NCBI RefSeq assembly: GCF_015277815.1
Contig: NZ_CP063813.1
Location: 248,001-312,000, forward strand
Direction: 5' to 3'
Source of the DNA: Microbacterium atlanticum
GTDB taxonomy: Bacteria; Actinomycetota; Actinomycetes; Actinomycetales; Microbacteriaceae
DNA: 64,000 nucleotides
In this document: piece after piece, positions 1 through 9,493 of the stretch
How the letters are laid out: each line of letters opens with the position of its first letter
Numbering within the stretch: position 1 is the first letter of the stretch
Notes under the pieces: model-generated
What the model was told of the DNA's origin: nothing
Database searches by the model: none
Seen by the model: only the letters and a program-made list of their open reading frames with translations
Translations under genes and position numbers: made by a program

Positions 1-104
1 CGATCGCCGCGCGCCTGGTCACCCGCGAGGATCTGCCGCTGCTCGACATCGAGCGGGAGGCCTCGCTCGGCGGCCAGGGCACGCCTGCCGACGACGACGC
101 CTGA
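1..104 (+). CDS. C-terminal end of an unidentified protein (partial)
   Basis: The frame beginning at base 3 is open from the window edge to a TGA at 102-104 and encodes a 33-residue tail ending in an acidic, Asp/Ala-rich stretch (G-Q-G-T-P-A-D-D-D-A). The codon use, with G or C in third positions, matches that of the flanking genes, so this is probably the real end of a gene that starts outside the window. Too little is visible to name a family. It converges on the minus-strand gene that ends at 126, with only 21 bases between them and no clear terminator hairpin. Confidence 0.55.
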   Translation, partial: IAARLVTREDLPLLDIEREASLGGQGTPADDDA

Positions 105-125
105 ACAGCCTCGACGGGCGGTCCG

Positions 126-617
126 TCAGCGCCCGGCGTCGTAGAGGTGCCGGCCGCCGTGGCTGACCACCTTGACCACGACGCCGCGGCGGTGGAGCTC
201 GGCGACCGTCCGGGTCTCCTCATCGATGTCGCGGCCGAGCGCGTGCACGTTGGCGACGACGAGCACGTCGCCCCGGCCGAGCGTGCCGAACAGGCGCACC
301 AGGCGCTCCTCCCACGACTCCAGGGTCTCGGGCGCCGGGTGGCGGAAACCCTCGATCGGCACGCCGAAGCGCGTCAGCTCGTTGCGCTGCTCGACCACCG
401 AGGGCATGTCGTCGCGGGAGATCACCAGCCCGACCAGGCGAGACCCGGCAGGCTGGGCCTGCCACCAGTTGCGGTCGCGCTGCAGCTCCGTGAAGCACTT
501 CGGGCAGGCGGCGGCGGGGTGGGGGAGATGCAGGGGTGCGGTGTCGGCACCGGCCGAGTGCGCCGTGGCGGCAGCGTGGGTGTGCGCGGCATCCGGCGTC
601 TTCGTCGTGTCGGTCAT
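126..617 (-). CDS. Serine-recombinase N-terminal-domain-like protein, probably catalytically inactive
   Basis: The 163-residue protein has a low-complexity Ala/His-rich N-terminus (about 1-36), a single CPKC pair near residue 38, and then a fold-scale match to the resolvase/invertase catalytic domain: G-L-V-I-S-R-D-D corresponds to the usual YxRVS strand, and V-L-V-V-A-N-V-H-A-L-G-R-D corresponds to the LVVxxxDRLGR helix. The Asp-Arg of that DRLGR motif is His-Ala here and the Arg of YxRVS is missing. The C-terminal DNA-binding helix-turn-helix of true resolvases is absent, because the protein stops right after the catalytic-domain homology. It is therefore probably not a working recombinase. 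Its role is unknown. The start is supported by AAGGGG six bases upstream of the ATG. Confidence 0.6.
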   Translation of the reverse strand: MTDTTKTPDAAHTHAAATAHSAGADTAPLHLPHPAAACPKCFTELQRDRNWWQAQPAGSRLVGLVISRDDMPSVVEQRNELTRFGVPIEGFRHPAPETLESWEERLVRLFGTLGRGDVLVVANVHALGRDIDEETRTVAELHRRGVVVKVVSHGGRHLYDAGR

Positions 618-658
618 TCAGGGCCCCTTCGCTCGCCCCATTGTCTCACCCGGCGGCG

Positions 659-2506
659 TCACTCCTCGTCGTCGAGTCGCAGCTCCAGGCTGAGCTGGTC
701 GGCGTCGAGCTCGGCCAGCGCGTGCCGGAGCGCCTGCGTGCTGTAGCCCCCGCCCGACGACACCGCGATCAGCCGCACCCGCATCGCCTCGATCATCGCC
801 AGGCGCAGCTCGAGCAGGTCGCGCGTGCGGGGAGTGTCGGCCTCGTCGGGCGGCTCGACGAGACGTCCGCCGATCCGCGCCAGCAGCTCGTGATCGAACG
901 CCGTGCCGTCGCGGCGACGGAGGTCCGGGCTCGACAGCGCGCCGACCGCCGCGTCGCGCAGCTCGTCATCGAGCGCCGCCTGCTCGGCCCTGTCGAGCCT
1001 GTCGTCGCCAGGGCGCTCCAGGTGCAGCAGCCGCACCAGCCCGGGGAGCGTGAACCCCTGCAGCATCAGGCTGCCGACGGCGACGGCGAACGCGATGAAC
1101 ACCAGCAGCGCCCGGTCGCCGGTCTCGTCGCGGGGAAGCGTCTGCGCGGCCGCGAGCGTGACGACGCCGCGCATGCCCGCCCAGACGATGACGGCGCCGT
1201 GCTTCCACCCGAGCGGTGAGGCCTGGTAGTAGTCGAGATCGCCGAGGGCCCGGGCGATGCGGGCGCGCATCGCCGCGACGCGGCGCCGGGTTCGGGGATT
1301 GCCGGGGTCCGGCGCCCGGCGCCGGAGCGCGGGCGTGGCCGGATCCGCCGCGGCGGCAGGTGAGGCCGGGCCGTCGGCGTCACCGGCGGGCGAGGCATCC
1401 GTCTGCCCTTTCCCGCCGGGTGGTCCGGCGTGACCGGTGGCCACTTCGTCGATGCGCGCCGACATCGCTTCGAGCCGCCGGCGCTGGCGCCCGCGGGCGC
1501 GGCGGCTCTGCAGCCAGACCAGCAGCGAGACGTACGCGGCGCGGACGGCGAGGATGATCGCGAGCGCCCCGGCGGCGATGCCGATCCCGGTGCCGATGCC
1601 GTTGTGCTCCCGGATGTTCGCGCTGACGATGTCGTAGAGCTCGAGGCCCATCACCAGGAAGACCGCGCCTTCGAGGACCAGCTCGATCGTGTGCCAGTTG
1701 TGCTCGTCGGACCGGCGCTGCTCGGGCGTGAACCAGCGCGCGGCGCCCTGTCCGGTGACGATGCCCGCGACGACGGCGGCCACGAGGCCCGAGCCGCCCA
1801 GCTCCTCGGTCGGGATGTAGGCGATGAACGGCACCACGAAGCCGATCGCCGTGGTGGCGGCGGAGTGCCGGATGAGGGCGCGCAGCCGCAGGTTCAGGTA
1901 GCCGACGACCGCGCCGACGGCGACGGCGACCACGACGCCCCACGCGAACGCCGGAAGGAAGCCGACGGTGAGCGCCCCGTCCCCCGTGGCCGTCGTGGCG
2001 ACGGCGCCCGCCGCGATCATCGTGCGCAGCAGCACCAGGGCGGTCGCATCGTTGAGCAGGCTCTCACCCTCGAGCATCGTCACGACGCGGCGCGACACCC
2101 CCAGTCTCTTGACGATCGAGGTCGCCACGGCGTCGGTCGGGCTGAGGATGGCCCCGAGCGCCACCGCGATCGCCGGAGAGATGCCCGGAATCACGGCGAG
2201 GAGGAACAGGCCGAGCACGACCGAGCTGATCAGGACGAGGAGGAACGACAGCCCGGCGATCGGGCCGAAGTCCCGGCGGAACTCGAGCGCGGGAAGCGAG
2301 ACGGCCGCGGAGTACAGCAGCGGTGGGAGGACGCCGACGAGGATGAACTCCGGGTCGATCTGCGGCACCTCGACGAAAGGCAGCAGGCTCACCGCGCCGC
2401 CGATGACGACGAGGATCAGCGGTCCCGCGATGCCGACCTTCGGGGCGATCGCCGTCGCCAGGGCGATGACCAGGATCGCGGCGATGACGATGACCAGCGC
2501 TTCCAC
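659..2506 (-). CDS. CPA1-family Na+/H+ antiporter
   Basis: The 615-residue membrane protein is predicted to exchange Na+ (or K+) for H+ across the cytoplasmic membrane for pH and salt homeostasis. It has about 12 hydrophobic segments and the CPA1 hallmark E-S-L-L-N-D-A-T-A-L (Asn152-Asp153), whose acidic residue carries the ion in this family. The transmembrane core is interrupted at about residues 334-432 by an unusually long cytosolic loop rich in Arg, Pro and Ala, after which the membrane part resumes at G-M-R-G-V-V-T-L. The C-terminal cytosolic tail (about 500-615) is charged. The start is GTG, chosen because TAGGCT lies seven bases upstream, as expected for a leaderless transcript. The exact ion specificity cannot be read from the sequence. 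Confidence 0.9.
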   Translation of the reverse strand: MEALVIVIAAILVIALATAIAPKVGIAGPLILVVIGGAVSLLPFVEVPQIDPEFILVGVLPPLLYSAAVSLPALEFRRDFGPIAGLSFLLVLISSVVLGLFLLAVIPGISPAIAVALGAILSPTDAVATSIVKRLGVSRRVVTMLEGESLLNDATALVLLRTMIAAGAVATTATGDGALTVGFLPAFAWGVVVAVAVGAVVGYLNLRLRALIRHSAATTAIGFVVPFIAYIPTEELGGSGLVAAVVAGIVTGQGAARWFTPEQRRSDEHNWHTIELVLEGAVFLVMGLELYDIVSANIREHNGIGTGIGIAAGALAIILAVRAAYVSLLVWLQSRRARGRQRRRLEAMSARIDEVATGHAGPPGGKGQTDASPAGDADGPASPAAAADPATPALRRRAPDPGNPRTRRRVAAMRARIARALGDLDYYQASPLGWKHGAVIVWAGMRGVVTLAAAQTLPRDETGDRALLVFIAFAVAVGSLMLQGFTLPGLVRLLHLERPGDDRLDRAEQAALDDELRDAAVGALSSPDLRRRDGTAFDHELLARIGGRLVEPPDEADTPRTRDLLELRLAMIEAMRVRLIAVSSGGGYSTQALRHALAELDADQLSLELRLDDEE

Positions 2507-2513
2507 GCCTCAG

Positions 2514-2519
2514 AGCCTA
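2514..2519 (-). promoter_or_regulatory. -10 box of the antiporter gene (leaderless)
   Basis: Read on the minus strand this is TAGGCT, ending seven bases before the GTG start at 2506. That spacing puts the transcription start at or next to the start codon. No -35 element is evident. Confidence 0.55.
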
Positions 2520-2609
2520 TTGCCGAGGCTCCCCCGGCTTTCGAAGAGCCCACTCGGCGCGGATTCGGGGTCCAGGGTGCGAGTACCTGATGCGAAACCG
2601 GGAGAGTCG

Positions 2610-3626
2610 CTACAGCACCCCCAACGCACGGACGGCGTCGCGCTCGGCGACGAGCTCGTCGACGGATGCCGCGACCCGCTGTCGCGCGCGCTCGTCGAGG
2701 TCGAGCCCCTCGACCACCTCGTACCCGTCGCCGCGCGAGATCACCGGGAACGAGCACACCAGCCCCTCGGGCACGCCGTACTCGCCGTGCGAGACGACCG
2801 CCGCGGACGTCATCCCCCGGCGTGTGCCGAGCTGCTCGTCGCGCACGTGGTCGATGGCGGCATTGGCGGCGGAGGCCACCGACGACGAGCCGCGCACCTC
2901 GATGATCTCGGCTCCGCGCTTGGCGACCCGCGGGATGAAGACGTCGTCGAGCCACGCGGTCGCCGCGTCGCGGCCGCCGAGGCGCTCCGCCAGCGCCTCG
3001 AGCACCGGCATCCCGTCGGGCAGGATCGCGTGCGAGACGTCGGGGAACTGCGTCGCGGAGTGGTTGCCCCAGATCACGACGTCTGCGATCTCGCCGGCGC
3101 CGACCTGCAGCGTCTCGGCGAGCTGGCCGACGGCGCGGTTGTGGTCGAGGCGGGTCAGCGCGGTGAAGCGCTCCACGGGCACGTCAGGACCGGCGGATGC
3201 CGCCGCGATGAGCGCGTTCGTGTTCGCCGGGTTGCCCACCACGACCACGCGGACGTCGTCGTCGGCGACCGCGCCGATCGCCGCTCCCTGCGGACCGAAG
3301 ATGCCGGCATTCGCGGCGAGGAGATCCGCCCGCTCCATGCCGGCCGAGCGCGGACGCGCGCCGACGAGCATCGCGATGTGCGTGCCGTCGAAGGCGGTGA
3401 GGGGATCGTCGGTGATCTCGATCTCACGCAGCAGGGGGAAGGCGCAGTCCTGCAGCTCGAGCGCCGCCCCCTCGGCGGACCGCATGCCGTGCGGGATCTC
3501 GAGCAGTCGCAGCCGCACCGGGACGTCGGGTCCGAGCATGTCGCCCGCCGCGATGCGGAACATGAGGGCGTAGCCGATCTGGCCGCCGCCCCCGGTGATG
3601 GTCACGGTCGTGGGCCGGTTCGTCAT
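2610..3626 (-). CDS. mdh: Malate dehydrogenase
   Basis: The 338-residue cytosolic enzyme interconverts malate and oxaloacetate with NAD in the TCA cycle. Visible family features are the N-terminal nucleotide-binding loop (G-G-G-G-Q-I-G-Y, where most relatives have G-A-A-G-Q-I-G-Y), the conserved [16 protein letters not shown] active-site loop with its substrate-binding arginines, [16 protein letters not shown] and the catalytic His189 in W-G-N-H-S. The length fits the roughly 330-residue family of bacterial MDHs. The ATG start has TAGGCT six bases upstream, so the mRNA is probably leaderless. It is transcribed alone, in the same direction as the downstream antiporter gene, which has its own promoter. 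Confidence 0.95.
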   Translation of the reverse strand: MTNRPTTVTITGGGGQIGYALMFRIAAGDMLGPDVPVRLRLLEIPHGMRSAEGAALELQDCAFPLLREIEITDDPLTAFDGTHIAMLVGARPRSAGMERADLLAANAGIFGPQGAAIGAVADDDVRVVVVGNPANTNALIAAASAGPDVPVERFTALTRLDHNRAVGQLAETLQVGAGEIADVVIWGNHSATQFPDVSHAILPDGMPVLEALAERLGGRDAATAWLDDVFIPRVAKRGAEIIEVRGSSSVASAANAAIDHVRDEQLGTRRGMTSAAVVSHGEYGVPEGLVCSFPVISRGDGYEVVEGLDLDERARQRVAASVDELVAERDAVRALGVL

Positions 3627-3632
3627 GGCACG

Positions 3633-3638
3633 AGCCTA
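3633..3638 (-). promoter_or_regulatory. -10 box of mdh (leaderless)
   Basis: TAGGCT on the minus strand, six bases before the mdh ATG. It faces the divergent zinc-peptidase promoter at 3707. Confidence 0.55.
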
Positions 3639-3706
3639 TGCCCGCGGCATTTTACCCGTTCGCAGAGATCCGGGGCAGGTTCCCGGGCGGACGGCGCCCC
3701 ACGCGG

Positions 3707-3712
3707 TACCGT
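3707..3712 (+). promoter_or_regulatory. -10 box of the zinc metallopeptidase gene (leaderless)
   Basis: TACCGT lies seven bases upstream of the ATG at 3720. No Shine-Dalgarno sequence is present in the remaining gap, consistent with a leaderless transcript. Confidence 0.5.
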
Positions 3713-3719
3713 GACTGCC

Positions 3720-4586
3720 ATGACGTTCAATGAGAACGCCAACGTCGGGGGGAACCGGGCGAGGCGTCGGGGAGCCGGGGCGGCGGTCGCCGGCGGCGGC
3801 ATCGCCGGCATCGGGGCGATCGCGGTGCTGCTGTTCCAGCTGTTCACCGGGCAGGACCTGTCGGGCCTCGTGCCCGCGCCGCAGACGGGCTCGGGAACCG
3901 AGTCCGAGATCCAGCAGTGCGAGACCGGCGCCGACGCCAACCGCGACGACGCGTGTCGCCTCGCCGCCGGCAGTCTGGTGCTCGACGAGTACTGGGAGAC
4001 GCAGGTGCAGGGCTACCGGGCGCCGGAGCTCATCATCGTCGACGGCCAGACCGGCACCCAGTGCGGCACCGCCTCGAACCAGACCGGGCCCTTCTACTGC
4101 CCGCCCGAAGAGACCGTCTACATCGACCCCACGTTCTTCGGCCTCCTGCGTGAGAGGTTCGACGCCTCCGCCGGCGACCTGGCGCAGCTCTACGTGCTCG
4201 CCCACGAGTACGGGCATCACGTGCAGCACATCACCGGCGTGATGGAGCGGTACCCGAACAACGGAACGGGCCCCGACAGCAACGGAGTGCGCATCGAGCT
4301 GCAGGCCGACTGCTTCGCGGGTGCCTGGGTGGGCGACATGACCGAGCTCGAGGACGACAACGGCGTGCCCTACCTCGAGACGCCGACCCAGCAGCAGATC
4401 GCCGACGCCATCAACGCGGCAGGGGCCGTCGGCGACGACCACATCCAGCAGGAATCGGGCGGCTTCGTGAATCCCGAGAGCTGGACGCACGGCTCCAGCG
4501 AGCAGCGGCAGCGATGGTTCGAGACGGGGTACCAGAGCGGGCCGTCCGCGTGCGACACCTTCGGCGTCGCCGGGGGCAGTCTGTGA
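3720..4586 (+). CDS. Neutral zinc metallopeptidase (YpfJ family)
   Basis: The 288-residue protein has one N-terminal membrane segment (about residues 22-42, Ala/Gly/Ile-rich) followed by an extracytoplasmic domain of the putative neutral zinc metallopeptidase family. The zinc site is clear: H162-E-Y-G-H166-H, with a downstream I-E193-L-Q-A-D-C-F-A-G helix supplying the likely third ligand. Family features such as Y-C-P-P-E-E-T-V-Y-I-D and the C-terminal H-G-S-S-E-Q-R-Q-R-W-F are also present. Paired cysteines in the ectodomain may form disulfides. The substrate of this family is not established. The gene overlaps the following peptidase gene by four bases (GTGA), so the two are probably co-translated. 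The reading frame is open far upstream, but the first plausible start is this ATG with a promoter box in front of it. Confidence 0.9.
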   Translation: MTFNENANVGGNRARRRGAGAAVAGGGIAGIGAIAVLLFQLFTGQDLSGLVPAPQTGSGTESEIQQCETGADANRDDACRLAAGSLVLDEYWETQVQGYRAPELIIVDGQTGTQCGTASNQTGPFYCPPEETVYIDPTFFGLLRERFDASAGDLAQLYVLAHEYGHHVQHITGVMERYPNNGTGPDSNGVRIELQADCFAGAWVGDMTELEDDNGVPYLETPTQQQIADAINAAGAVGDDHIQQESGGFVNPESWTHGSSEQRQRWFETGYQSGPSACDTFGVAGGSL

Positions 4587-5719
4587 ACGAGCACCTCGAC
4601 GAGATCCTCTATCCGGCCATCGAGCCGTACGACGTCGGCACCCTCATCGCCGGCGAGGGCAACCGCATCTACTACGAGCAGTGCGGCAATCCCGAGGGCA
4701 AGCCCGTCGTGTTCCTCCACGGCGGGCCGGGCGCGGGTGCCTCGCCATGGCACCGTCGGTTCTTCGACCCCGAGCGCTACCGCGTCATCCTCATCGACCA
4801 GCGCGGCTGCGGCCGCTCGACGCCGCATGCCGGCGACCCCCACGCCGACCTCCGTCACAACACGACGTGGCACCTCGTGGCCGACATCGAGCTGCTGCGC
4901 AGGAACCTCGGCATCGCCAAGTGGCAGGTCTTCGGCGGATCGTGGGGCAGCGCCCTCGCCCTGGCCTATGCCCAGGCGCACCCGCGCGCGGTCAGCGAGA
5001 TCGTGCTGCGCGGCATCTTCACCCTGCGCCGCCACGAGCTGGAGTGGTTCTACGAGGGCGGGGCGGCATCCGTCGTCCCGGACCTGTGGGAGGACTTCGT
5101 CGCCCCGATCCCGATCCTCGAGCGGTCCCAGATGATGCAGGCGTACCACCGCCGCCTCACCGACCCGGATCCCGAGATCCACGTGCCCGCCGCCATCGCC
5201 TGGTCGCAGTGGGAGGCCGCGAACCTCACGCTGCTGCCCGACCCCGAGCTGATCGCGTCGATGACCGAGACGCGGGCGGCCGTCGCGTTCGCCCGCATCG
5301 AGAACCACTACTTCCTCCACGGCGGCTGGTTCGACGAGGGCCAGCTCATCGCCGGCGTCGAGCGCATCCGGCACATCCCCGCCGTCATCGTGCAGGGTCG
5401 CTACGACCTGTGCACTCCGGCGATGACCGCGTGGGACCTGCACCGGGCATGGCCGGAGGCAGAGTTCACGATGGTTCCGGATGCCGCGCACGCGGCGTCC
5501 GAGCCGGGCATCGCTGCCGCCCTGCGCGCGGCGACGGACCGGTTCGCGTCGCAGGCCCACGCGGACGCGGCCCGCGAGCCCCATGCCGAGAACACTGCCG
5601 CCGACGCCCCGGAGCATCACCCGGAGTCCTCGACGGAGCCCGGCGACGAAGCATCCGTCCCGGCGGAAGCCGACGCTGCGCACGACTCGCACGGCGAGCT
5701 GCAGCCGGGCGCCGTGTAG
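4583..5719 (+). CDS. pip: Proline iminopeptidase (alpha/beta hydrolase, family S33)
   Basis: The 378-residue cytosolic enzyme is expected to release N-terminal proline from peptides. The oxyanion-hole motif H46-G-G-P-G, the D-Q-R-G-C-G-R-S segment, the nucleophile elbow G-G-S120-W-G-S, the acid in G-R-Y-D-L-C-T-P and the catalytic His in D-A-A-H-A-A-S are all visible and in the order usual for prolyl aminopeptidases. After about residue 335 the chain becomes an Ala/Glu/His-rich tail of some 45 residues that is not part of the family fold. GTG at 4583 is chosen as the start because it overlaps the stop of the preceding metallopeptidase gene and because the homology begins a few residues later. 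A longer in-frame start at 4514 would add arginine-rich, non-homologous sequence. Confidence 0.92.
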   Translation: MNEHLDEILYPAIEPYDVGTLIAGEGNRIYYEQCGNPEGKPVVFLHGGPGAGASPWHRRFFDPERYRVILIDQRGCGRSTPHAGDPHADLRHNTTWHLVADIELLRRNLGIAKWQVFGGSWGSALALAYAQAHPRAVSEIVLRGIFTLRRHELEWFYEGGAASVVPDLWEDFVAPIPILERSQMMQAYHRRLTDPDPEIHVPAAIAWSQWEAANLTLLPDPELIASMTETRAAVAFARIENHYFLHGGWFDEGQLIAGVERIRHIPAVIVQGRYDLCTPAMTAWDLHRAWPEAEFTMVPDAAHAASEPGIAAALRAATDRFASQAHADAAREPHAENTAADAPEHHPESSTEPGDEASVPAEADAAHDSHGELQPGAV

Positions 5720-5781
5720 GGGCCCGCCGGCGGCGCCTCGGCACGGCCACCCTCTTTCCGTGCCGAAAGCCTGGTCGATCG

Positions 5782-5823
5782 CGCGACACGCCGCGGCGGC
5801 GGGTGCCTTCCGGGCGTGTCGCG
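5782..5823 (+). terminator. GC-rich hairpin after pip (possible terminator)
   Basis: Perfect 11-bp inverted repeat CGCGACACGCC / GGCGTGTCGCG with a 20-base loop. No T-run follows, so if it terminates transcription it is not a classical intrinsic terminator. Confidence 0.35.
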
Positions 5824-5884
5824 GTGGCGGGCCGGGTTTCCGGCAGCCGCGCCGCTCGCCGGGCAACGTCCAGCCGGGCCCTGG

Positions 5885-5890
5885 TAGGGT
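5885..5890 (+). promoter_or_regulatory. -10-like box for the DEAD-box helicase gene
   Basis: TAGGGT resembles the -10 boxes seen at other genes here. Transcription from it would give a leader of roughly 160 bases. No good -35 hexamer is visible at the right distance. Confidence 0.35.
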
Positions 5891-6029
5891 GGAGAACCTT
5901 GCAGCGCTCCGATGCGCTTCTCGCGTCGTAGAACGCTTCCCTCGCCGGCATCCGGACCCCGATCCGCAGAACCGCGCTGACATCTTTCGTACGGCGACCC
6001 GCGGGCGAGATACGCCCCGGCCACCGACA

Positions 6030-6056
6030 GGGCACCCGCGTGCCCGGAGAAACTCC
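6030..6056 (+). promoter_or_regulatory. Tandem hairpins enclosing the helicase ribosome-binding site
   Basis: The first hairpin is GGGCAC-CCGC-GTGCCC at 6030-6045. Immediately after it the Shine-Dalgarno GGAG (6046-6049) can pair with CTCC (6053-6056) across AAA, three bases before the ATG at 6059. The ribosome-binding site could thus be masked in a short, weak stem stacked on a strong one, an arrangement that could respond to temperature or to the helicase itself. This is read directly from the sequence and regulation is inferred. Confidence 0.45.
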
Positions 6057-6058
6057 TC

Positions 6059-7651
<1,593 letters not shown>

Positions 7652-7660
<9 letters not shown>

Positions 7661-7691
7661 CCTCCGCGACCGGTCGCTGACCTCCGCGACC
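7652..7691 (+). repeat. Exact 20-bp tandem duplication, each unit a hairpin, over the helicase stop codon
   Basis: The unit GGTCGCTGACCTCCGCGACC occurs twice head to tail at 7652-7671 and 7672-7691. Each copy folds as GGTCGC/GCGACC with an eight-base loop. The first copy contains the helicase TGA stop (7658-7660). The pair lies between convergent genes and may work as a double terminator. Confidence 0.7.
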
Positions 7692-7781
7692 GGCCGGCGT
7701 GCTGCGTGCGCGTCGCGCGGGCGCTTGCGCGCGTGATGCCGAGACGAGGGCTTCGCGCCGAGGCAAGGGGTATCACCCTCG

Positions 7782-7811
7782 GTTTCGGCGGCAACGCCTA
7801 GTTTCGGCGGC
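7782..7811. repeat. Short direct repeat GTTTCGGCGGC
   Basis: Two exact 11-bp copies at 7782-7792 and 7801-7811, spaced 19 bases start to start, between the helicase and GMC oxidoreductase genes. No function is evident. Confidence 0.4.
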
Positions 7812-7858
7812 GCCCAGGGGCGAACGCACCCGTACCGCACACGCCGGCGCGCAGCGGG

Positions 7859-9493
7859 TCACCGACGCCCGCGGAGCAGGTCGGCCGCGACCTCGCCGAT
7901 CACGATCGCGGGGGCGTTGGTGTGGCCGCGGATGACGGTGGGCATGACGGATGCGTCGGCCACGCGCAGCCCCGACACCCCGCGCACCCGCAGTTCCGGG
8001 TCGACGACGGAGGCGGCATCCGTCCCCATGCGTGCCGTTCCGACGGGGTGGTAGAGCGTGTGGGAGTAGCGCCGGATCGACAGCTCGGCGCGCTCGGCCG
8101 GAGTCATGCGCTCGCCGTGCTCGGGCAGCACCCACCCGCCCGTGGTCACGGCCCGCAGCGCGGCGGTGTCGAGCAGGCGCTCGCATTCGGCGAGGCCCGC
8201 CCGGAGCGTGGCCTCGTCCAGCCCGTCGGGGTCGGACAGGTAGCGGGGGTCGATGAGGGGCTTGTCCGCGGGATCCGCGGAGGCCAGACGGATCGTGCCG
8301 CGGCTGTGCGGGCGCAGCAGGATCGCCGCGAGCGTGAGGCCGTGGCCCGGCGACGGCACCAGGCCCTCACCCACGTACGGCACCGCTGCGAAGAGGATCT
8401 CGATATCGGGCAGGCCGTCGGGCGTGCCGGAGCGCTCGGCCATCCCGGTGCGGACGAACCCGTACGCCTCGGCGACATTCGACGTGAGCATGCCCCGGCG
8501 GCGGGTCACATACCGGGCGAGCTCGACGGCGCGGGTGGCGTCGTGGAGCGTCCCGCCGCGGGCAGCCGGCGCGAGGCCGGCGACCAAATGATCCTGCAGG
8601 TTCGCGCCGACCCCCGGCGCGTCGACCACCACACCGATGCCATGCTCGCCGAGGTGGTCGGCGGGACCGATCCCGCTCAGCATCAGCAGCTGCGGAGTGT
8701 TGACCGCCCCGCCGCACAGCACCACTTCGCGCCGCGCGCGGATGTGGCGGGTGATGCCGTCCAGATCCACGTACACGCCGGTCGCGCGGGGCTCCGCATC
8801 CGCCTCCGCCTCGAAGGTCACGCGCCGCACGAACGCATCCGTCAGCACCCGGAGGTTGCGGCGCCTCCTCGCCGGGCGCAGGTACGCATCGGCGGTCGAT
8901 GCGCGGGCCCCGCGGCGCTGGCTCACCATGGTCTGCGAGAACCCCTGGCCGCTCGGAAGGTTCGGAGGGGTGAGCGGATGCCCCGCCTCGGCCGCGGCTG
9001 CCAGGAACGCCGCCGTGTGCGGCCGCGGGTCGCGCTGGTGCTCGACGGACTGGGCGCCGTCGACGCCCTGCGAGTCGTCTGCGGGATCGGTGGTGCGCTC
9101 CACGCGCCGGAAGTAGGGCACCAGTGCGTTCCACGACCACCCAGGGCCCGCAGCATCCGCCCACTCGTCGTAGTCGGCGGCGAACCCGCGGATCCACATG
9201 AGCGCGTTGAGCGACGACGACCCGCCCAGCGTCTTTCCCCGCGGCCAGTAGACCGTGCGGCCCTCGAGCGCGGGCTGGGGGACCGTGTCGTAGCTCCAGT
9301 CGTAGGCGCTTCGGAACAGCTTCGAGAACGCCGCCGGGACGTGCAGCTCCATCGCCCGGTCGGGCCCGCCGGCCTCGAGCAGCAGCACCGAGACCGTCGG
9401 GTCCTCGCTCAGCCGGGCGGCCAGGGCCGCCCCCGCGGAGCCCGCGCCGACGACCACGACGTCGGCCGAGAGATCGACCGGCCGGCGCCTCAT
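7859..9493 (-). CDS. GMC-family FAD-dependent oxidoreductase (choline/alcohol dehydrogenase type)
   Basis: The 544-residue flavoprotein has an N-terminal FAD fold (V-V-V-V-G-A-G-S-A-G-A-A-L-A, then L-L-L-E-A-G-G), GMC signature 1 in W-P-R-G-K-T-L-G-G-S-S-S-L-N-A, signature 2 in G-A-V-N-T-P-Q-L-L-M-L-S-G-I-G, the active-site H-P-V-G-T-A-R-M-G and a C-terminal H-T-N-A-P-A-I-V-I-G-E. Members oxidise alcohols to aldehydes. The substrate here is not known. Its ATG overlaps the stop of the upstream aldehyde dehydrogenase by four bases, so the two are co-translated and likely perform successive alcohol-to-aldehyde-to-acid oxidations. It is the last gene of the kynurenine operon. The frame is open further upstream, but that extension only mirrors the aldehyde dehydrogenase gene. 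Confidence 0.9.
   Translation of the reverse strand: MRRRPVDLSADVVVVGAGSAGAALAARLSEDPTVSVLLLEAGGPDRAMELHVPAAFSKLFRSAYDWSYDTVPQPALEGRTVYWPRGKTLGGSSSLNALMWIRGFAADYDEWADAAGPGWSWNALVPYFRRVERTTDPADDSQGVDGAQSVEHQRDPRPHTAAFLAAAAEAGHPLTPPNLPSGQGFSQTMVSQRRGARASTADAYLRPARRRRNLRVLTDAFVRRVTFEAEADAEPRATGVYVDLDGITRHIRARREVVLCGGAVNTPQLLMLSGIGPADHLGEHGIGVVVDAPGVGANLQDHLVAGLAPAARGGTLHDATRAVELARYVTRRRGMLTSNVAEAYGFVRTGMAERSGTPDGLPDIEILFAAVPYVGEGLVPSPGHGLTLAAILLRPHSRGTIRLASADPADKPLIDPRYLSDPDGLDEATLRAGLAECERLLDTAALRAVTTGGWVLPEHGERMTPAERAELSIRRYSHTLYHPVGTARMGTDAASVVDPELRVRGVSGLRVADASVMPTVIRGHTNAPAIVIGEVAADLLRGRR

Larger units (their letters stand above)
5720..6058 (+). other. Gene-free stretch between pip and the DEAD-box helicase gene
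   Basis: This 339-base gap holds no convincing small gene. It contains a GC-rich hairpin at 5782-5823 that may end pip transcription, a -10-like TAGGGT at 5885-5890, and a leader of about 165 bases before the helicase ATG. The last 30 bases of that leader fold into two adjacent hairpins around the ribosome-binding site, described separately. Reading frames that cross the gap are arginine/proline-rich and do not look coded. Confidence 0.6.

Noticed and set aside
1968..3719. A very long open frame on the plus strand running into the zinc metallopeptidase
   Set aside because: It mirrors the minus-strand antiporter and mdh genes; only the part from the ATG at 3720 has family homology and a promoter box.
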